The notes beneath the pieces are model-generated. The model was not told where the DNA came from. It saw only the letters and a list, made by a program, of their open reading frames with translations, and did not search any database. From the NCBI GenBank assembly GCA_040751755.1, contig JBFMHC010000020.1, positions 124,001 through 188,000 of the forward strand: a stretch of DNA of 64,000 nt, in the 5' to 3' direction. Numbering within the stretch: the first letter of the stretch is position 1; each line of letters opens with the position of its first letter. This document shows positions 51,170 to 61,250 of this stretch, piece by piece. Both the position numbers and the translations under genes were made by a program. Origin of the DNA: PFJX01 sp040751755 (GTDB lineage: Bacteria; Pseudomonadota; Gammaproteobacteria; Burkholderiales; Thiobacillaceae).

Positions 51170-51415
51170 GTGCGCACCCTCTCTCTTGTCCTGAAGCTGA
51201 TCCTGTTCCTGCTCCTGCTGGGGCTGGCGGCGCGCAACAGCGACCCCGTGAGCGTGCGCTACCTGCTCGGCCTGGAGTGGCAGGCGCCGCTCTCGCTGGT
51301 CATCCTCATCGCCTTCGCCGTCGGCCTCCTCGCGGGGCTGCTCGCCTGCAGCGCGCGGCTGCTGCGCAACCACCGCGAGCTGCGCGCCATGCGCAAGGCC
51401 GCCAAGCCGGAATAG
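51170..51415 (+). CDS. lapA: lipopolysaccharide assembly protein A domain protein
   Basis: 81 aa from GTG 51170. Two membrane helices (about 4-20 and 40-62, LVILIAFAVGLLAGLLACSA) and the LapA/DUF1049 pattern LKLILFLLLLGLAARNSDPVSVRYLLG are clear. LapA works with LapB and FtsH to control LpxC turnover and thus LPS synthesis. It is 7 bases upstream of lapB. A TACAAT hexamer at 51138-51143 is a possible -10, without a clear -35. Confidence 0.88.
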   Translation: MRTLSLVLKLILFLLLLGLAARNSDPVSVRYLLGLEWQAPLSLVILIAFAVGLLAGLLACSARLLRNHRELRAMRKAAKPE

Positions 51416-51422
51416 ACAGAGC

Positions 51423-52598
51423 ATGGAACTCGAAGCCTGGCACCTGCTGATCATCCCCCTGTTCTTCATCCTCGGCTGGAGCGCCGCGCGGGTGGACATC
51501 CGCCACGTCATGCAGGAATCGCGCGCGGTGCCGCGTTCCTATTTCAAGGGCCTCAACTACCTGCTCAACGAACAGCCGGACAAGGCCATCGAGGCCTTCC
51601 TGGAAGTGGCGAAGATGGACCCCGATACCCTGGAGCTGCACTTCGCCCTGGGCGCCCTGTTCCGCCGGCGCGGCGAGCTGGACCGCGCCATCCGCATCCA
51701 CCAGAACCTGGTGGACCGCGCCGATCTGTCGCAGGACCAGCGCATGAAGGCCCTCTACGAACTGGGCGTGGATTTCCTCAAGGCCGGTCTGCTGGACCGC
51801 GCCGAGACGGTGTTGCGGCGCCTGGAGACCGGCGTGCACGCCCTGGACGCGCTGCGCAACATCCTCGACATCCAGATCCTCACCAAGGACTGGCCACAGG
51901 CGATCCAGACCGCCGCGCGCCTGGAGAAGATGGGCTGCCCGGCGCTCAACGCCGACGTCGCGCACTTCCACTGCGAGCTGGCGTCCGCGGCACTGCTCAA
52001 GGGCGACGAGGCGTCCGCGCGGGAGAACCTGGAGGCGGCGCTGCGCCAGAACCACCGCGCCGCGCGCGCCTGGATCATGCTCGGCGACCTCGCCGCGCAG
52101 GTGGGCCGGGACGAGGAGGCGATCGCCGACTGGCGCCGCATCGAGGAACTGAACCCGCCCTTCCTGCCTATCGTCGCCGAGCGCCTGCTCAAGGCCTACA
52201 CGCGCCTGGGCCGGGTGGAGGAGGGGGAGAGCCTGCTGCGCGCCTACCAGGAGCGCCGCCCCAGTCCGGACCTGCTGCACCTGCTGTTCCAGAGCGTCGC
52301 GGAGCGCCAGGGCTGGCAGGCGGCGCGCCAGCTCGCCGCTGAAGAGCTCAAGCGCCACCCCAGCCTGCGTGCCCTCGACGACTACCTGACGGCGAGCAAC
52401 GCGACCCTGCCGCCCGAGGCCGCGGACGGGCGCGTGGAGAACCAGTTGGCGCAGGACCTGGTGCATCGCCAGGTCAGCCGCGACGCCCACTATCTGTGCG
52501 GCAATTGCGGTTTCAAGTCGCGCCAGTTCTTCTGGCAGTGCCCTGCCTGCGCGCGCTGGGAGAGCATCGGCCCGGAACGAGGAGAGCACCATGCCTGA
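51423..52598 (+). CDS. lapB: lipopolysaccharide assembly protein B (TPR, rubredoxin-like)
   Basis: 391 aa from ATG 51423. An N-terminal membrane anchor (about 5-20, WHLLIIPLFFILGWSAARVD) is followed by a TPR superhelix (about 35-330) and a C-terminal rubredoxin-like zinc ribbon with two C-x2-C pairs (LCGNCGFKS; WQCPACARWES). This matches LapB (YciM), the adaptor that brings LpxC to FtsH. Partner of lapA just upstream. It overlaps pyrF by 8 bases, as in several proteobacteria. Confidence 0.95.
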   Translation: MELEAWHLLIIPLFFILGWSAARVDIRHVMQESRAVPRSYFKGLNYLLNEQPDKAIEAFLEVAKMDPDTLELHFALGALFRRRGELDRAIRIHQNLVDRADLSQDQRMKALYELGVDFLKAGLLDRAETVLRRLETGVHALDALRNILDIQILTKDWPQAIQTAARLEKMGCPALNADVAHFHCELASAALLKGDEASARENLEAALRQNHRAARAWIMLGDLAAQVGRDEEAIADWRRIEELNPPFLPIVAERLLKAYTRLGRVEEGESLLRAYQERRPSPDLLHLLFQSVAERQGWQAARQLAAEELKRHPSLRALDDYLTASNATLPPEAADGRVENQLAQDLVHRQVSRDAHYLCGNCGFKSRQFFWQCPACARWESIGPERGEHHA

Positions 52599-53310
52599 GC
52601 GTCCCATCATCGTCGCACTGGACTACGCCGACGCCGCGCCGGCCCTGGCTCTGGTCGAACGGCTCGACCCGCGCGCCTGCCGCCTCAAGGTCGGCAAGGA
52701 GCTGTTCGTCGCCGCCGGCCCAGCCCTGGTCGAGGAACTGGCGCGGCGCGGTTTCGAGGTCTTCCTCGACCTGAAATTCCACGACATCCCCAATACCGTG
52801 GCGCAGGCCTGCAAGGCCGCCGCGCGCCTGGGGGTGTGGATGATGAACGTGCATGCCTCGGGCGGTCCGCGCATGCTGCAGGCGGCGCGCGAGGCGCTGG
52901 AGGGTACGCGGGGTCCAAGGCCCTTGCTGATCGCCGTCACCGTGCTTACCAGCATGGGCGAGGCGGAACTGGCGGCCATCGGCGTCCCGGTTTCGCCTGA
53001 GGAGCAGGTCCTGCGCCTGGCGCGCCTCACCCGCGAGGCCGGCCTGGACGGCGTGGTGTGCTCGGCGCGCGAGGCCGGCCTGCTGCGACGCGAGATCGGT
53101 GCCGACTTCAAGCTGGTGACGCCGGGCATCCGCCCCGCCGGCAGCGCGCAGGGTGACCAGACCCGTATCCTCACGCCCGCGCAGGCCCTCGCCGCCGGCG
53201 CGGACTATCTGGTGATCGGCCGGCCGATCACGATGGCGGCCGATCCCTTGGCTGCCTTAGAATCCATCGCACAAGAAATCGCCAACTTCACCCAGGGGAC
53301 TCACCAATGA
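52591..53310 (+). CDS. pyrF: orotidine 5'-phosphate decarboxylase
   Basis: 239 aa from ATG 52591 (MPERPIIVALDYADAAPAL). Last step of UMP synthesis. The catalytic block is FLDLKFHDIPNTVAQA (Asp-x-Lys-x-x-Asp), and the phosphate-binding elements VTPGIRP and DYLVIGRPIT are present. It is a TIM barrel of normal length. It overlaps lapB by 8 bases and ugd by 4 bases. Confidence 0.97.
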   Translation: MPERPIIVALDYADAAPALALVERLDPRACRLKVGKELFVAAGPALVEELARRGFEVFLDLKFHDIPNTVAQACKAAARLGVWMMNVHASGGPRMLQAAREALEGTRGPRPLLIAVTVLTSMGEAELAAIGVPVSPEEQVLRLARLTREAGLDGVVCSAREAGLLRREIGADFKLVTPGIRPAGSAQGDQTRILTPAQALAAGADYLVIGRPITMAADPLAALESIAQEIANFTQGTHQ

Positions 53311-54473
53311 AGATCGCCATCGCCGGCACCGGCTACGTCGGCCTCTCCAACGCCATCCTGCTCGCGCAGCACAACGAGGTCGTCGCCCTCGACATCTTGC
53401 CCGAGAAGGTGGAGATGCTGAACCGCAAGGAGTCGCCCATCGTCGATGTCGAGATCGAGGACTACCTGCAGAACAAGCCGCTCGACTTCCGCGCCACCCT
53501 GGACAAGCGCGATGCCTACGAGGGCGCGGAGTTCGTGGTGATCGCCACCCCCACGGACTACGACCCGGAGACCAACTACTTCAACACCCGCTCGGTCGAG
53601 GCGGTGATCCAGGACGTCATGGCGATCAATCCCAACGCCGTGATGGTGATCAAGTCCACCGTCCCGGTGGGCTATACCGCCAAGGTCAAGGCGCAATTCA
53701 AGTGCGATAACCTGATCTTCTCCCCGGAGTTTCTGCGTGAAGGCAAGGCCCTTTACGACAACCTGCACCCCTCCCGCATCGTCATCGGCGAGCGCTCCAA
53801 GCGTGCCGAGACCTTCGCCGGCTTGTTGAAGCAGGGCGCGATCAAGCAGGACATCCCGGTGTTGTTCACGGACGATACCGAGGCCGAGGCGATCAAGCTG
53901 TTCTCCAACACCTATCTGGCAATGCGCGTCGCCTACTTCAACGAGCTGGACACCTACGCCGCCACGCACGGCCTGGATACCAAGCAGATCATCGACGGCG
54001 TGAGCCTGGACCCGCGCATCGGCAGCCACTACAACAACCCCTCGTTCGGCTACGGCGGCTACTGCCTGCCCAAGGACACCAAGCAGCTGCTCGCCAACTA
54101 CCGCGATGTGCCGCAGAACCTGATCCACGCCATCGTCGAGTCCAACACCACGCGCAAGGACTTCGTCGCCGACAGCATCATCCGCCGCAATCCCAAGACC
54201 GTCGGCGTCTACCGCCTGATCATGAAGGCAGGCTCGGACAATTTCCGCGCCTCCAGCATCCAGGGCATCATGAAGCGCATCAAGGCCAAGGGCATCCAGG
54301 TCATCGTCTACGAGCCGGTGCTGAAGGAAGAGGAGTTCTTCCATTCCAAGGTGGTCAACGACCTGGATGAGTTCAAGCGCGTCTCCGACGTGATCGTCGC
54401 CAACCGCATCACCGACGAGATCCGCGACGTGGTCGACAAGATCTACAGCCGCGACCTGTTCGGCAAGGACTGA
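53307..54473 (+). CDS. ugd: UDP-glucose 6-dehydrogenase
   Basis: 388 aa, the same length as E. coli Ugd. Rossmann motif AGTGYVGLSNA (6-16), IKSTVPVGYT and SPEFLREGKA, catalytic Cys253 in GYGGYCLPKDTKQL, and conserved EAIKLFSNTYLAMRVAYFNE. It oxidises UDP-glucose to UDP-glucuronate for LPS, capsule or exopolysaccharide sugars. It starts at ATG 53307 overlapping the pyrF stop. Membership of a lapAB-pyrF-ugd unit suggests an envelope polysaccharide role. Confidence 0.95.
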   Translation: MKIAIAGTGYVGLSNAILLAQHNEVVALDILPEKVEMLNRKESPIVDVEIEDYLQNKPLDFRATLDKRDAYEGAEFVVIATPTDYDPETNYFNTRSVEAVIQDVMAINPNAVMVIKSTVPVGYTAKVKAQFKCDNLIFSPEFLREGKALYDNLHPSRIVIGERSKRAETFAGLLKQGAIKQDIPVLFTDDTEAEAIKLFSNTYLAMRVAYFNELDTYAATHGLDTKQIIDGVSLDPRIGSHYNNPSFGYGGYCLPKDTKQLLANYRDVPQNLIHAIVESNTTRKDFVADSIIRRNPKTVGVYRLIMKAGSDNFRASSIQGIMKRIKAKGIQVIVYEPVLKEEEFFHSKVVNDLDEFKRVSDVIVANRITDEIRDVVDKIYSRDLFGKD

Positions 54474-54482
54474 TTCGCGGGC

Positions 54483-55370
<888 letters not shown>

Positions 55371-55376
55371 CCGGAT

Positions 55377-55741
<365 letters not shown>

Positions 55742-55745
<4 letters not shown>

Positions 55746-56452
55746 CGCTGGCGCCAGAGCAGGAACACGCTGGGCCGGCGTTCGATCTCCGGCAGGGCGC
55801 CGCGCCAGTCCGCCACGCGGCGGCTCAGCACCAACTCGCCGGCCGTCGTCAGGTCGCTGGCCACGCACAGCCAGGTGTCGTCGCGGCAGGCGGCGAGGAT
55901 GGTCTCCAGCATGGCCATGTTGCGATAGGGCGTCTCGATGAAGACCTGCGCGGCGTCCTCCTTCTCGGCGCGCCTTTCCAGCTCCTTCAGGGCCTTGGCC
56001 CGCTCCTCCGGCTTGGCGGGAAGGTAGCCGTGGAAGGCGAAGCGCTGGCCGACCAGACCCGACCCCATGAGGGCGAGCAGGATGGAGGAGGGGCCGACCA
56101 GGGGTTTGACGGGGATGCCATGACGGTGCGCGAGGCGCACCAGGTCGGCGCCGGGGTCGGCGACGGCGGGGCAGCCCGCCTCGGAGACGAGGCCGACATC
56201 CTCGCCCGCCAGCAGCGGGGCCAGGAGGGCGTCCAGCGCGTCGGCGCGGGTGTGTTCGTTGAGCTCCAGGAGGGTGAGCTGCTGCAGCGGCACGGCGGTG
56301 CCGACCTGCTTGAGGAAGGTGCGCGCGGTCTTGGCGTGTTCGACGATGAAGGTGGTGAGACGGGCAGCGACGAGGCGGGTCGCCTCCGGTACGACCTGAT
56401 CGAGCGGCGTGTCGCCGAGGGGGGTGGGGATCAGGTAGAGGGTGCCTGCCAC
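55742..56452 (-). CDS. RsmI-like tetrapyrrole-methylase-fold SAM methyltransferase
   Basis: 236 aa from ATG 56452. The N-terminal LYLIPTPLGD, the LVSEAGCPAVADPGADLVRLAH block and GPSSILLALMGSGL are the SAM-binding elements of the RsmI/tetrapyrrole methylase family. Compared with RsmI it lacks the usual G-N-L-x-D-I-T and E-D-T-R-x-T, and the C-terminal helical domain is absent, so it is a paralogue found beside maf in betaproteobacteria. The substrate is not established. It overlaps maf by 22 bases and DUF1232 by 4. Confidence 0.88.
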
Positions 56453-57027
56453 GTCAGCACGTCCAGACCTTCGTGGGCCAGCATCTCGGTGAGCCTGATC
56501 AGCGGCAGGCCCACCAGGGCGTTGGGGTCTTCGGTCTCGTAGCGCGCGATCAGGGCGATGCCCAGGGATTCGCTGCGCGCGCTGCCGCAGCAGTTGTAAG
56601 GCTGGTCCTTCCTCAGGTAGGCCTCGATCTGCGCATCCGTGTACTCGCGCATCACCAGGCGCACCGGCACATTGGCGGTCTGGACCTTGCCGGTGCGGGC
56701 GTTGAGCAGGGTCAGCGCGGTGTGGAACTCCAGGGTCTTGCCGCGCATGGACTGCAGCTGGGCCACCGCCTTCTCATGCGTGCCGGGTTTGCCGAGCTGC
56801 CGGCCTTCCAGGAGGGCGACCTGGTCGGAGCCGATGATCAGGGCGTCGGGAAATTTCTCCGCCACCGCCTGCGCCTTGAGCACGGACAGGCGCATCGCCG
56901 TGTCGTCCGGCGATTCGCCGGGCAGGGGCGTCTCGTCGACGTCGGGCGCGGCGACCTCGAAGGGCACGCCGAGGCGCGCCAGCAGTTCACGCCGGTAGGG
57001 GGAGGTGGAGGCGAGGACCAGTCGCAT
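56431..57027 (-). CDS. maf: Maf/YceF nucleoside triphosphate pyrophosphatase
   Basis: 198 aa from ATG 57027 (MRLVLASTSPYRRELLARLG); ATG 57036 would place the ribosome site too close. Family residues: S-x-S-x-x-R-R-E-L-L, DVDET, IIGSDQVALLEGRQLGKPG, and QPYNCCGSARSESLGIALI (the YceF m7GTP-specific subgroup has this C-C/S-E pattern). These enzymes hydrolyse modified NTPs such as 7-methyl-GTP. It lies 8 bases after the carboxylase subunit gene. Confidence 0.92.
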   Translation of the reverse strand: MRLVLASTSPYRRELLARLGVPFEVAAPDVDETPLPGESPDDTAMRLSVLKAQAVAEKFPDALIIGSDQVALLEGRQLGKPGTHEKAVAQLQSMRGKTLEFHTALTLLNARTGKVQTANVPVRLVMREYTDAQIEAYLRKDQPYNCCGSARSESLGIALIARYETEDPNALVGLPLIRLTEMLAHEGLDVLTWQAPST

Positions 57028-57035
57028 GGCGCGCA

Positions 57036-58898
57036 TCACTCCGGCTGGATCTCCACCAGTACCTGGTCCGGCGTGACCGTCTCGCCCTTGGCGACGTGCA
57101 CGGCGACCACGGTGCCCGTGACCGGCGACTGGATCTCGTTCTCCATCTTCATCGCCTCGATCACCAGCACGCCGTCACCGGCCTTCACCTTGTCGCCGGC
57201 CTTCACCTTGACGGCGACGATGGTGCCGGGCATGGCGGTGGTGACGCAGCCGGCGTGGGTGGGGCGCGGCCGGTCCTTGGACTGGCCGCCGGCCTGCTTG
57301 CCGCCGCTCTTGCGCGCCGCGCCGCCGCCGCCGGGTTGCACCTCCACCTCGTCCAGGGCTTCCAGCACCACTTCCTCGGCGACGCCGTCGACGTGCACGT
57401 AGAAGGGGCGCAGGCCCTCACCGCCGTGGCCGGTGCCCTTGATGCGAATGTGGTAGGTCTCGCCGTGCAGGGTGACGTTGAACTCGGTGGGGGCGTAGAC
57501 CGTCGGGCAGGCCGTGGCCGAGATGGCCTCGCGCGGCAGCAGGGGCTCGGCCGCGAGGGTGCCGGCGGCGCGTTCCTGCAGGAAGGTGCGGCCGATGTCG
57601 GGGAACATGGCGTAGGTCAACACGTCCTCGTCGGACTTGGCCAGGCCCTCCGCCTCGGTGCGCAGCTTGTCCAGTTCGTCGCCGATCAGGTCGGCGGGAC
57701 GGCAGGTGATGACCTCCTGGTTGCCCACCGCCAGCTTCCGCACCTCCTCGTTCACCGAGCCGGGGGCGGCGCCGTAGCGGCCGAGCAGGTAGTTCTTCAC
57801 CTCGTTGGTGACCGACTTGTAGCGGCCGCCGGTGAGCACGTTGAGCACCGCCTGGGTGCCGACGATCTGTGATGTGGGCGTGACCAGGGGAGGGTAGCCG
57901 AGGTCCTCGCGCACGCGCGGGATCTCCGCCAGGACCTCGTCCATGCGGTTGAGCGCGCCCTGTTCCTTCAGCTGGTTGTTGAGGTTGGAGATCATGCCGC
58001 CCGGCACCTGCGAGATGAGGATGCGCGTGTCCACCAGCTGGCCGGTGGTGTCCATCTCGAATTGCCAGTACTTGCGCCGTACCTCGCGGAAGTAGGCGGC
58101 GATCTCCTGCAGCTTGCCGAGGTCGAGGCCGGTGTCGAACTCCGTGCCCTGGAAGGCCGCGACCAGGCTCTCCGTGGTGGAGTGGCTGGCGCCTTCGGAG
58201 AAGGCCGACAGGCAGGTGTCGATCATGGTCGCGCCGGCCTCCACGCCCTTCATGTGCACCATGCTGGCGAGGCCGGAGGTGGCGTGGCTGTGCAGGTGCA
58301 CGGGGATAGAGACCGCGGCCTTGAGGGCCTTCACCAGCTCGACGGTCGCATAGGGCGTGAGCAGGCCGGCCATGTCCTTGACCGCCAGAGTGTCGCAGCC
58401 CATGCCCTCCAGCTCCTTGGCCATGGCGACAAAGTAGGCGACGCTGTGCACCGGGCTGGTGGTGTAGGAGAGTGCGCCCTCCGCGTGCTTGCCGGCGGCC
58501 TTCACCGCCTCGATGGAGACGCGCATGTTGCGCACGTCGTTCATGGCGTCGAAGACGCGGAACACGTCGACGCCGTTGTCGGCGCACTTCTGCACGAAGG
58601 CCCGCACCACGTCGTCCGGATAGTGGCGGTAGCCGAGCAGGTTCTGGCCGCGCAGCAGCATCTGGATACGGCTGTTGGGGAGGGCTTTGCGCAGCTTGCG
58701 CAGGCGCTCCCAGGGGTCTTCCTTGAGGAAGCGCACGCAGGCGTCGAAGGTGGCGCCGCCCCAGGCCTCCAGCGACCAGTAGCCGGCGGCGTCGAGCTTG
58801 CCGCAGATCGGCAGCATGTCGTCGGTGCGCATGCGGGTGGCGATGAGGGACTGGTGGCCGTCGCGCAGGACCAGTTCGGTGACGTGTACTTTCGGCAT
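57036..58898 (-). CDS. pycB: pyruvate carboxylase subunit B / oxaloacetate decarboxylase alpha subunit
   Basis: 620 aa from ATG 58898. An N-terminal carboxyltransferase domain (TIM barrel, about 1-270) has ELVLRDGHQSLIATRMRT with catalytic metal ligands and VHLHSHATSGLASM. PYC_OADA conserved region follows, then a Gly/Ala/Lys linker (about 520-545) and a C-terminal biotinyl domain with the biotin Lys in VIEAMKMENEI. Paired with the biotin carboxylase gene 12 bases upstream, and with no oadB/oadG nearby, it is most likely the anaplerotic two-subunit pyruvate carboxylase rather than a sodium pump. Confidence 0.9.
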   Translation of the reverse strand: MPKVHVTELVLRDGHQSLIATRMRTDDMLPICGKLDAAGYWSLEAWGGATFDACVRFLKEDPWERLRKLRKALPNSRIQMLLRGQNLLGYRHYPDDVVRAFVQKCADNGVDVFRVFDAMNDVRNMRVSIEAVKAAGKHAEGALSYTTSPVHSVAYFVAMAKELEGMGCDTLAVKDMAGLLTPYATVELVKALKAAVSIPVHLHSHATSGLASMVHMKGVEAGATMIDTCLSAFSEGASHSTTESLVAAFQGTEFDTGLDLGKLQEIAAYFREVRRKYWQFEMDTTGQLVDTRILISQVPGGMISNLNNQLKEQGALNRMDEVLAEIPRVREDLGYPPLVTPTSQIVGTQAVLNVLTGGRYKSVTNEVKNYLLGRYGAAPGSVNEEVRKLAVGNQEVITCRPADLIGDELDKLRTEAEGLAKSDEDVLTYAMFPDIGRTFLQERAAGTLAAEPLLPREAISATACPTVYAPTEFNVTLHGETYHIRIKGTGHGGEGLRPFYVHVDGVAEEVVLEALDEVEVQPGGGGAARKSGGKQAGGQSKDRPRPTHAGCVTTAMPGTIVAVKVKAGDKVKAGDGVLVIEAMKMENEIQSPVTGTVVAVHVAKGETVTPDQVLVEIQPE

Positions 58899-58910
58899 GT
58901 TCGCTTCCTC

Positions 58911-60329
58911 TTACAGCCCCAGGTGCGCGGCGACGGCGGCGGAGATCGCCGCCGCGACGTGCTCGCGGGGATGCTTGACGGGGTAATCCAGGAGTTCCGG
59001 GTGCGCCTCGACGAAGCCGGTGTTGAAGCGGCCGGAGCGGAATTCCGGGTTGTTCAGGATCTCGTGGTAGTAGGGAATGGTGGTCTTGACGCCGTACACC
59101 GCCATGTCGTCCAGGGCGCGCCGTCCGCGCTCGATCACGTGATCCCAGGACAGTGCCCAGACGTTGAGCTTGGCGCACATGGAGTCGAAATAGGGCGGGA
59201 TGGTGTAGCCGGAATAGATGGCGCCGTCGATGCGCACGCCCGGGCCGCCCGGCGCGTAGTAGCGGGTAATACGGCCGAAGCTGGGCAGGAAGCCGTTCTT
59301 CGGGTCTTCCGCGTTGATGCGGAATTCCATGGCGAAGCCGCGGTGGCGGATGTCTTCCTGCTTGTACTGCAGTTCCAGGCCGTCGGCGATGCGGATCTGT
59401 TCCTGGACGATGTCGATGCCGGTGATCTGCTCGGTGACGCAGTGCTCCACCTGCAGGCGGGTGTTCATCTCCATGAAGTAGAACTGGTTGTCCTGGTCGA
59501 GCAGGAACTCCACGGTGCCGGCGTTGACGTAGCCCACCGCCTTGGCGGCGCGCACCGCCAGCTTGCCGATGTACTCACGCTGCGCCTCGGTGAGCTGCGG
59601 CGAGGGGGCGATCTCGATGAGCTTCTGGTTGCGGCGCTGGATGGAGCAGTCGCGTTCGTACAGGTGCACGCAGTTGCCGTGGCTGTCGCCGATCACCTGC
59701 ACCTCGATGTGCTTGGGGTTGACCACGCACTTCTCCACGAACACCTCGGGCTTGCCGAAGGCCTTGGTGGCCTCGGAGACGACGCGCTCGTAGTTCTTGA
59801 TCAGCTCCTCCTCCGAGTCGCAACGGCGGATGCCGCGCCCGCCGCCACCGTTGGTAGCCTTGAGCATGACCGGGAAGCCGATCTCCAGGGCCAGCTTGCG
59901 CGCCTCCTCGACGTCCTCCAGGTTGTGGTCGGAACCTGGGGTGACCGGGATGCCGGCCTTGATCATGGCCTGGCGCGCGGCGATCTTGTCGCCCATCTGC
60001 GCGATCACCTTGGGCGAGGGGCCGATGAACCGGATGCCGCGGCGCGCGCAGACTTCGGCGAGCACGGGGTTCTCGGACAGGAAGCCGTAGCCGGGGTGCA
60101 GGGCATCGCAGCCGGAGGCGACAGCCAGGTTGACGATGTTGTGCGCATTCAGGTAGCCGAGCACCGGGTCGGAGCCGATGTTGTAGGCCTCGTCCGCCTT
60201 CTTGACGTGCAGGGCATGACGGTCCGCGTCGGTGTAGATGGCCACCGACTTGATGCCCATCTCGCGGCACGCACGCACGATGCGCACGGCGATTTCACCT
60301 CGGTTGGCGATAAGTATCTTCTTGATCAC
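58911..60329 (-). CDS. pycA: biotin carboxylase subunit (pyruvate carboxylase subunit A / AccC-like)
   Basis: 472 aa from GTG 60329, chosen because the family starts at I-K-K-I-L-I-A-N-R-G-E-I-A; AAGG lies 7 bases upstream. ATP-grasp enzyme that carboxylates biotin. Signatures: IANRGEIAVRIVRACREMG, GYGFLSENP, LKATNGGGGRGIRRC (ATP loop), EMNTRLQVEHCVTE, and the C-terminal RINAEDP. The gene pair belongs to two-subunit pyruvate carboxylases; the presence of a separate acetyl-CoA carboxylase AccC elsewhere could not be checked. It is divergent from yceD. Confidence 0.9.
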   Translation of the reverse strand: MIKKILIANRGEIAVRIVRACREMGIKSVAIYTDADRHALHVKKADEAYNIGSDPVLGYLNAHNIVNLAVASGCDALHPGYGFLSENPVLAEVCARRGIRFIGPSPKVIAQMGDKIAARQAMIKAGIPVTPGSDHNLEDVEEARKLALEIGFPVMLKATNGGGGRGIRRCDSEEELIKNYERVVSEATKAFGKPEVFVEKCVVNPKHIEVQVIGDSHGNCVHLYERDCSIQRRNQKLIEIAPSPQLTEAQREYIGKLAVRAAKAVGYVNAGTVEFLLDQDNQFYFMEMNTRLQVEHCVTEQITGIDIVQEQIRIADGLELQYKQEDIRHRGFAMEFRINAEDPKNGFLPSFGRITRYYAPGGPGVRIDGAIYSGYTIPPYFDSMCAKLNVWALSWDHVIERGRRALDDMAVYGVKTTIPYYHEILNNPEFRSGRFNTGFVEAHPELLDYPVKHPREHVAAAISAAVAAHLGL

Positions 60330-60407
60330 GTTCCGGCCTTGGGGGATGTCGTCTTGAACGGCAATTTCTTTGACAAACAAAGCGCTACAGAATAACATTT
60401 ACAGCTT

Positions 60408-60854
60408 ATGTCTGCACGGCAAACCATAGACAGCTTGCAATTCGCGAAGTCCGGCGGGCGGCTGTCCGGCGAGCTTCGGCGCGAGGATGCGCCCCGCCTG
60501 GCCGACATATTGGCGCCAGTTTCCGAGCCGGTGCAATACCAGCTGAGCGGCAGCGTCGAGTCGGGGCGGCCGGTCTTGCGGCTGAACGTGAAGGCCGCCG
60601 TGTCGCTGGTCTGTCAGCGCTGTCTCGGCACCTACGTCCAGGCGCTGGCGCTGGACAGGGTCCTGCCGATAGCGAGGGACGAGGCGCAGCTGGGCTTGTG
60701 GGAGCGTGACGATCCCTTGCTGGACGCGTTGGTGGCGGATGCCGACATGGTCGTCGCGGAATTGGTCGAGGACGAGGTCTTGCTGAGTCTGCCCACCGTG
60801 CCGCGGCACCCGGAAGGGGGATGCGACGAACAGGCGCGGGCGATATTGCAGTGA
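60408..60854 (+). CDS. yceD: YceD/DUF177 family protein
   Basis: 148 aa from ATG 60408. The DUF177 motif LVCQRCLGTYVQALALDR (two Cys, about 66-70) and the acidic C-terminal block ADMVVAELVEDEVLLSLPTVPRH are clear. Homologues influence 23S rRNA processing and are nearly always next to rpmF, as here (32 bases upstream). It is the first gene of the fatty acid/phospholipid cluster. Confidence 0.93.
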   Translation: MSARQTIDSLQFAKSGGRLSGELRREDAPRLADILAPVSEPVQYQLSGSVESGRPVLRLNVKAAVSLVCQRCLGTYVQALALDRVLPIARDEAQLGLWERDDPLLDALVADADMVVAELVEDEVLLSLPTVPRHPEGGCDEQARAILQ

Positions 60855-60886
60855 ATGTGTATTTGAGAGTTTCCAAGGAGAAGTAA

Positions 60887-61072
60887 ATGGCTGTCCAACA
60901 GAACAAGAAGTCCCCCTCGAAGCGTGGCATGCACCGTGCCCATGACTTCCTGAGCAACCCCTCCACCGCCGTGGAGCCCACCACCGGCGAGGTGCACCTG
61001 CGCCACCACATCAGCCCCAACGGCTTCTACCGTGGTCGCAAGGTGGTCGCCACCAAGTCCGACAACGGCTGA
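60887..61072 (+). CDS. rpmF: 50S ribosomal protein L32
   Basis: 61 aa from ATG 60887 with AAGGAG nearby. MAVQQNKKSPSKRGMHRAHD is the universal L32 start and HLRHHISPNGFYRGRKV follows. The Cys residues of zinc-binding L32 forms are absent, so this is the zinc-free (C-) type. It is the usual link between yceD and plsX. Confidence 0.97.
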   Translation: MAVQQNKKSPSKRGMHRAHDFLSNPSTAVEPTTGEVHLRHHISPNGFYRGRKVVATKSDNG

Positions 61073-61250
61073 TCCAGCCTGAAGTGCGGTCCGATGCGCC
61101 TTGCCAGCAGGGCGCGCCGGACCGCCGGCCAAGGTGCGATGCCCGTTCGCGCTTGTTGCCTTGGTAAGCCTGGCGGATGCATCCGCCCCGTCCACGCGCG
61201 CCGCGCGTGTCTGAATCCCTGATTTTCCGAACCGATACCTGCCTAGCTCC

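Noticed and set aside
57036..58898. Sodium-pumping oxaloacetate decarboxylase
   Set aside because: The membrane subunits OadB and OadG are absent and a biotin carboxylase gene is directly coupled, which fits pyruvate carboxylase better.
61073..61250. Possible small RNA or gene between rpmF and plsX
   Set aside because: The gap has GC-rich imperfect palindromes but no start with a ribosome site, no clear promoter and no T-run terminator.
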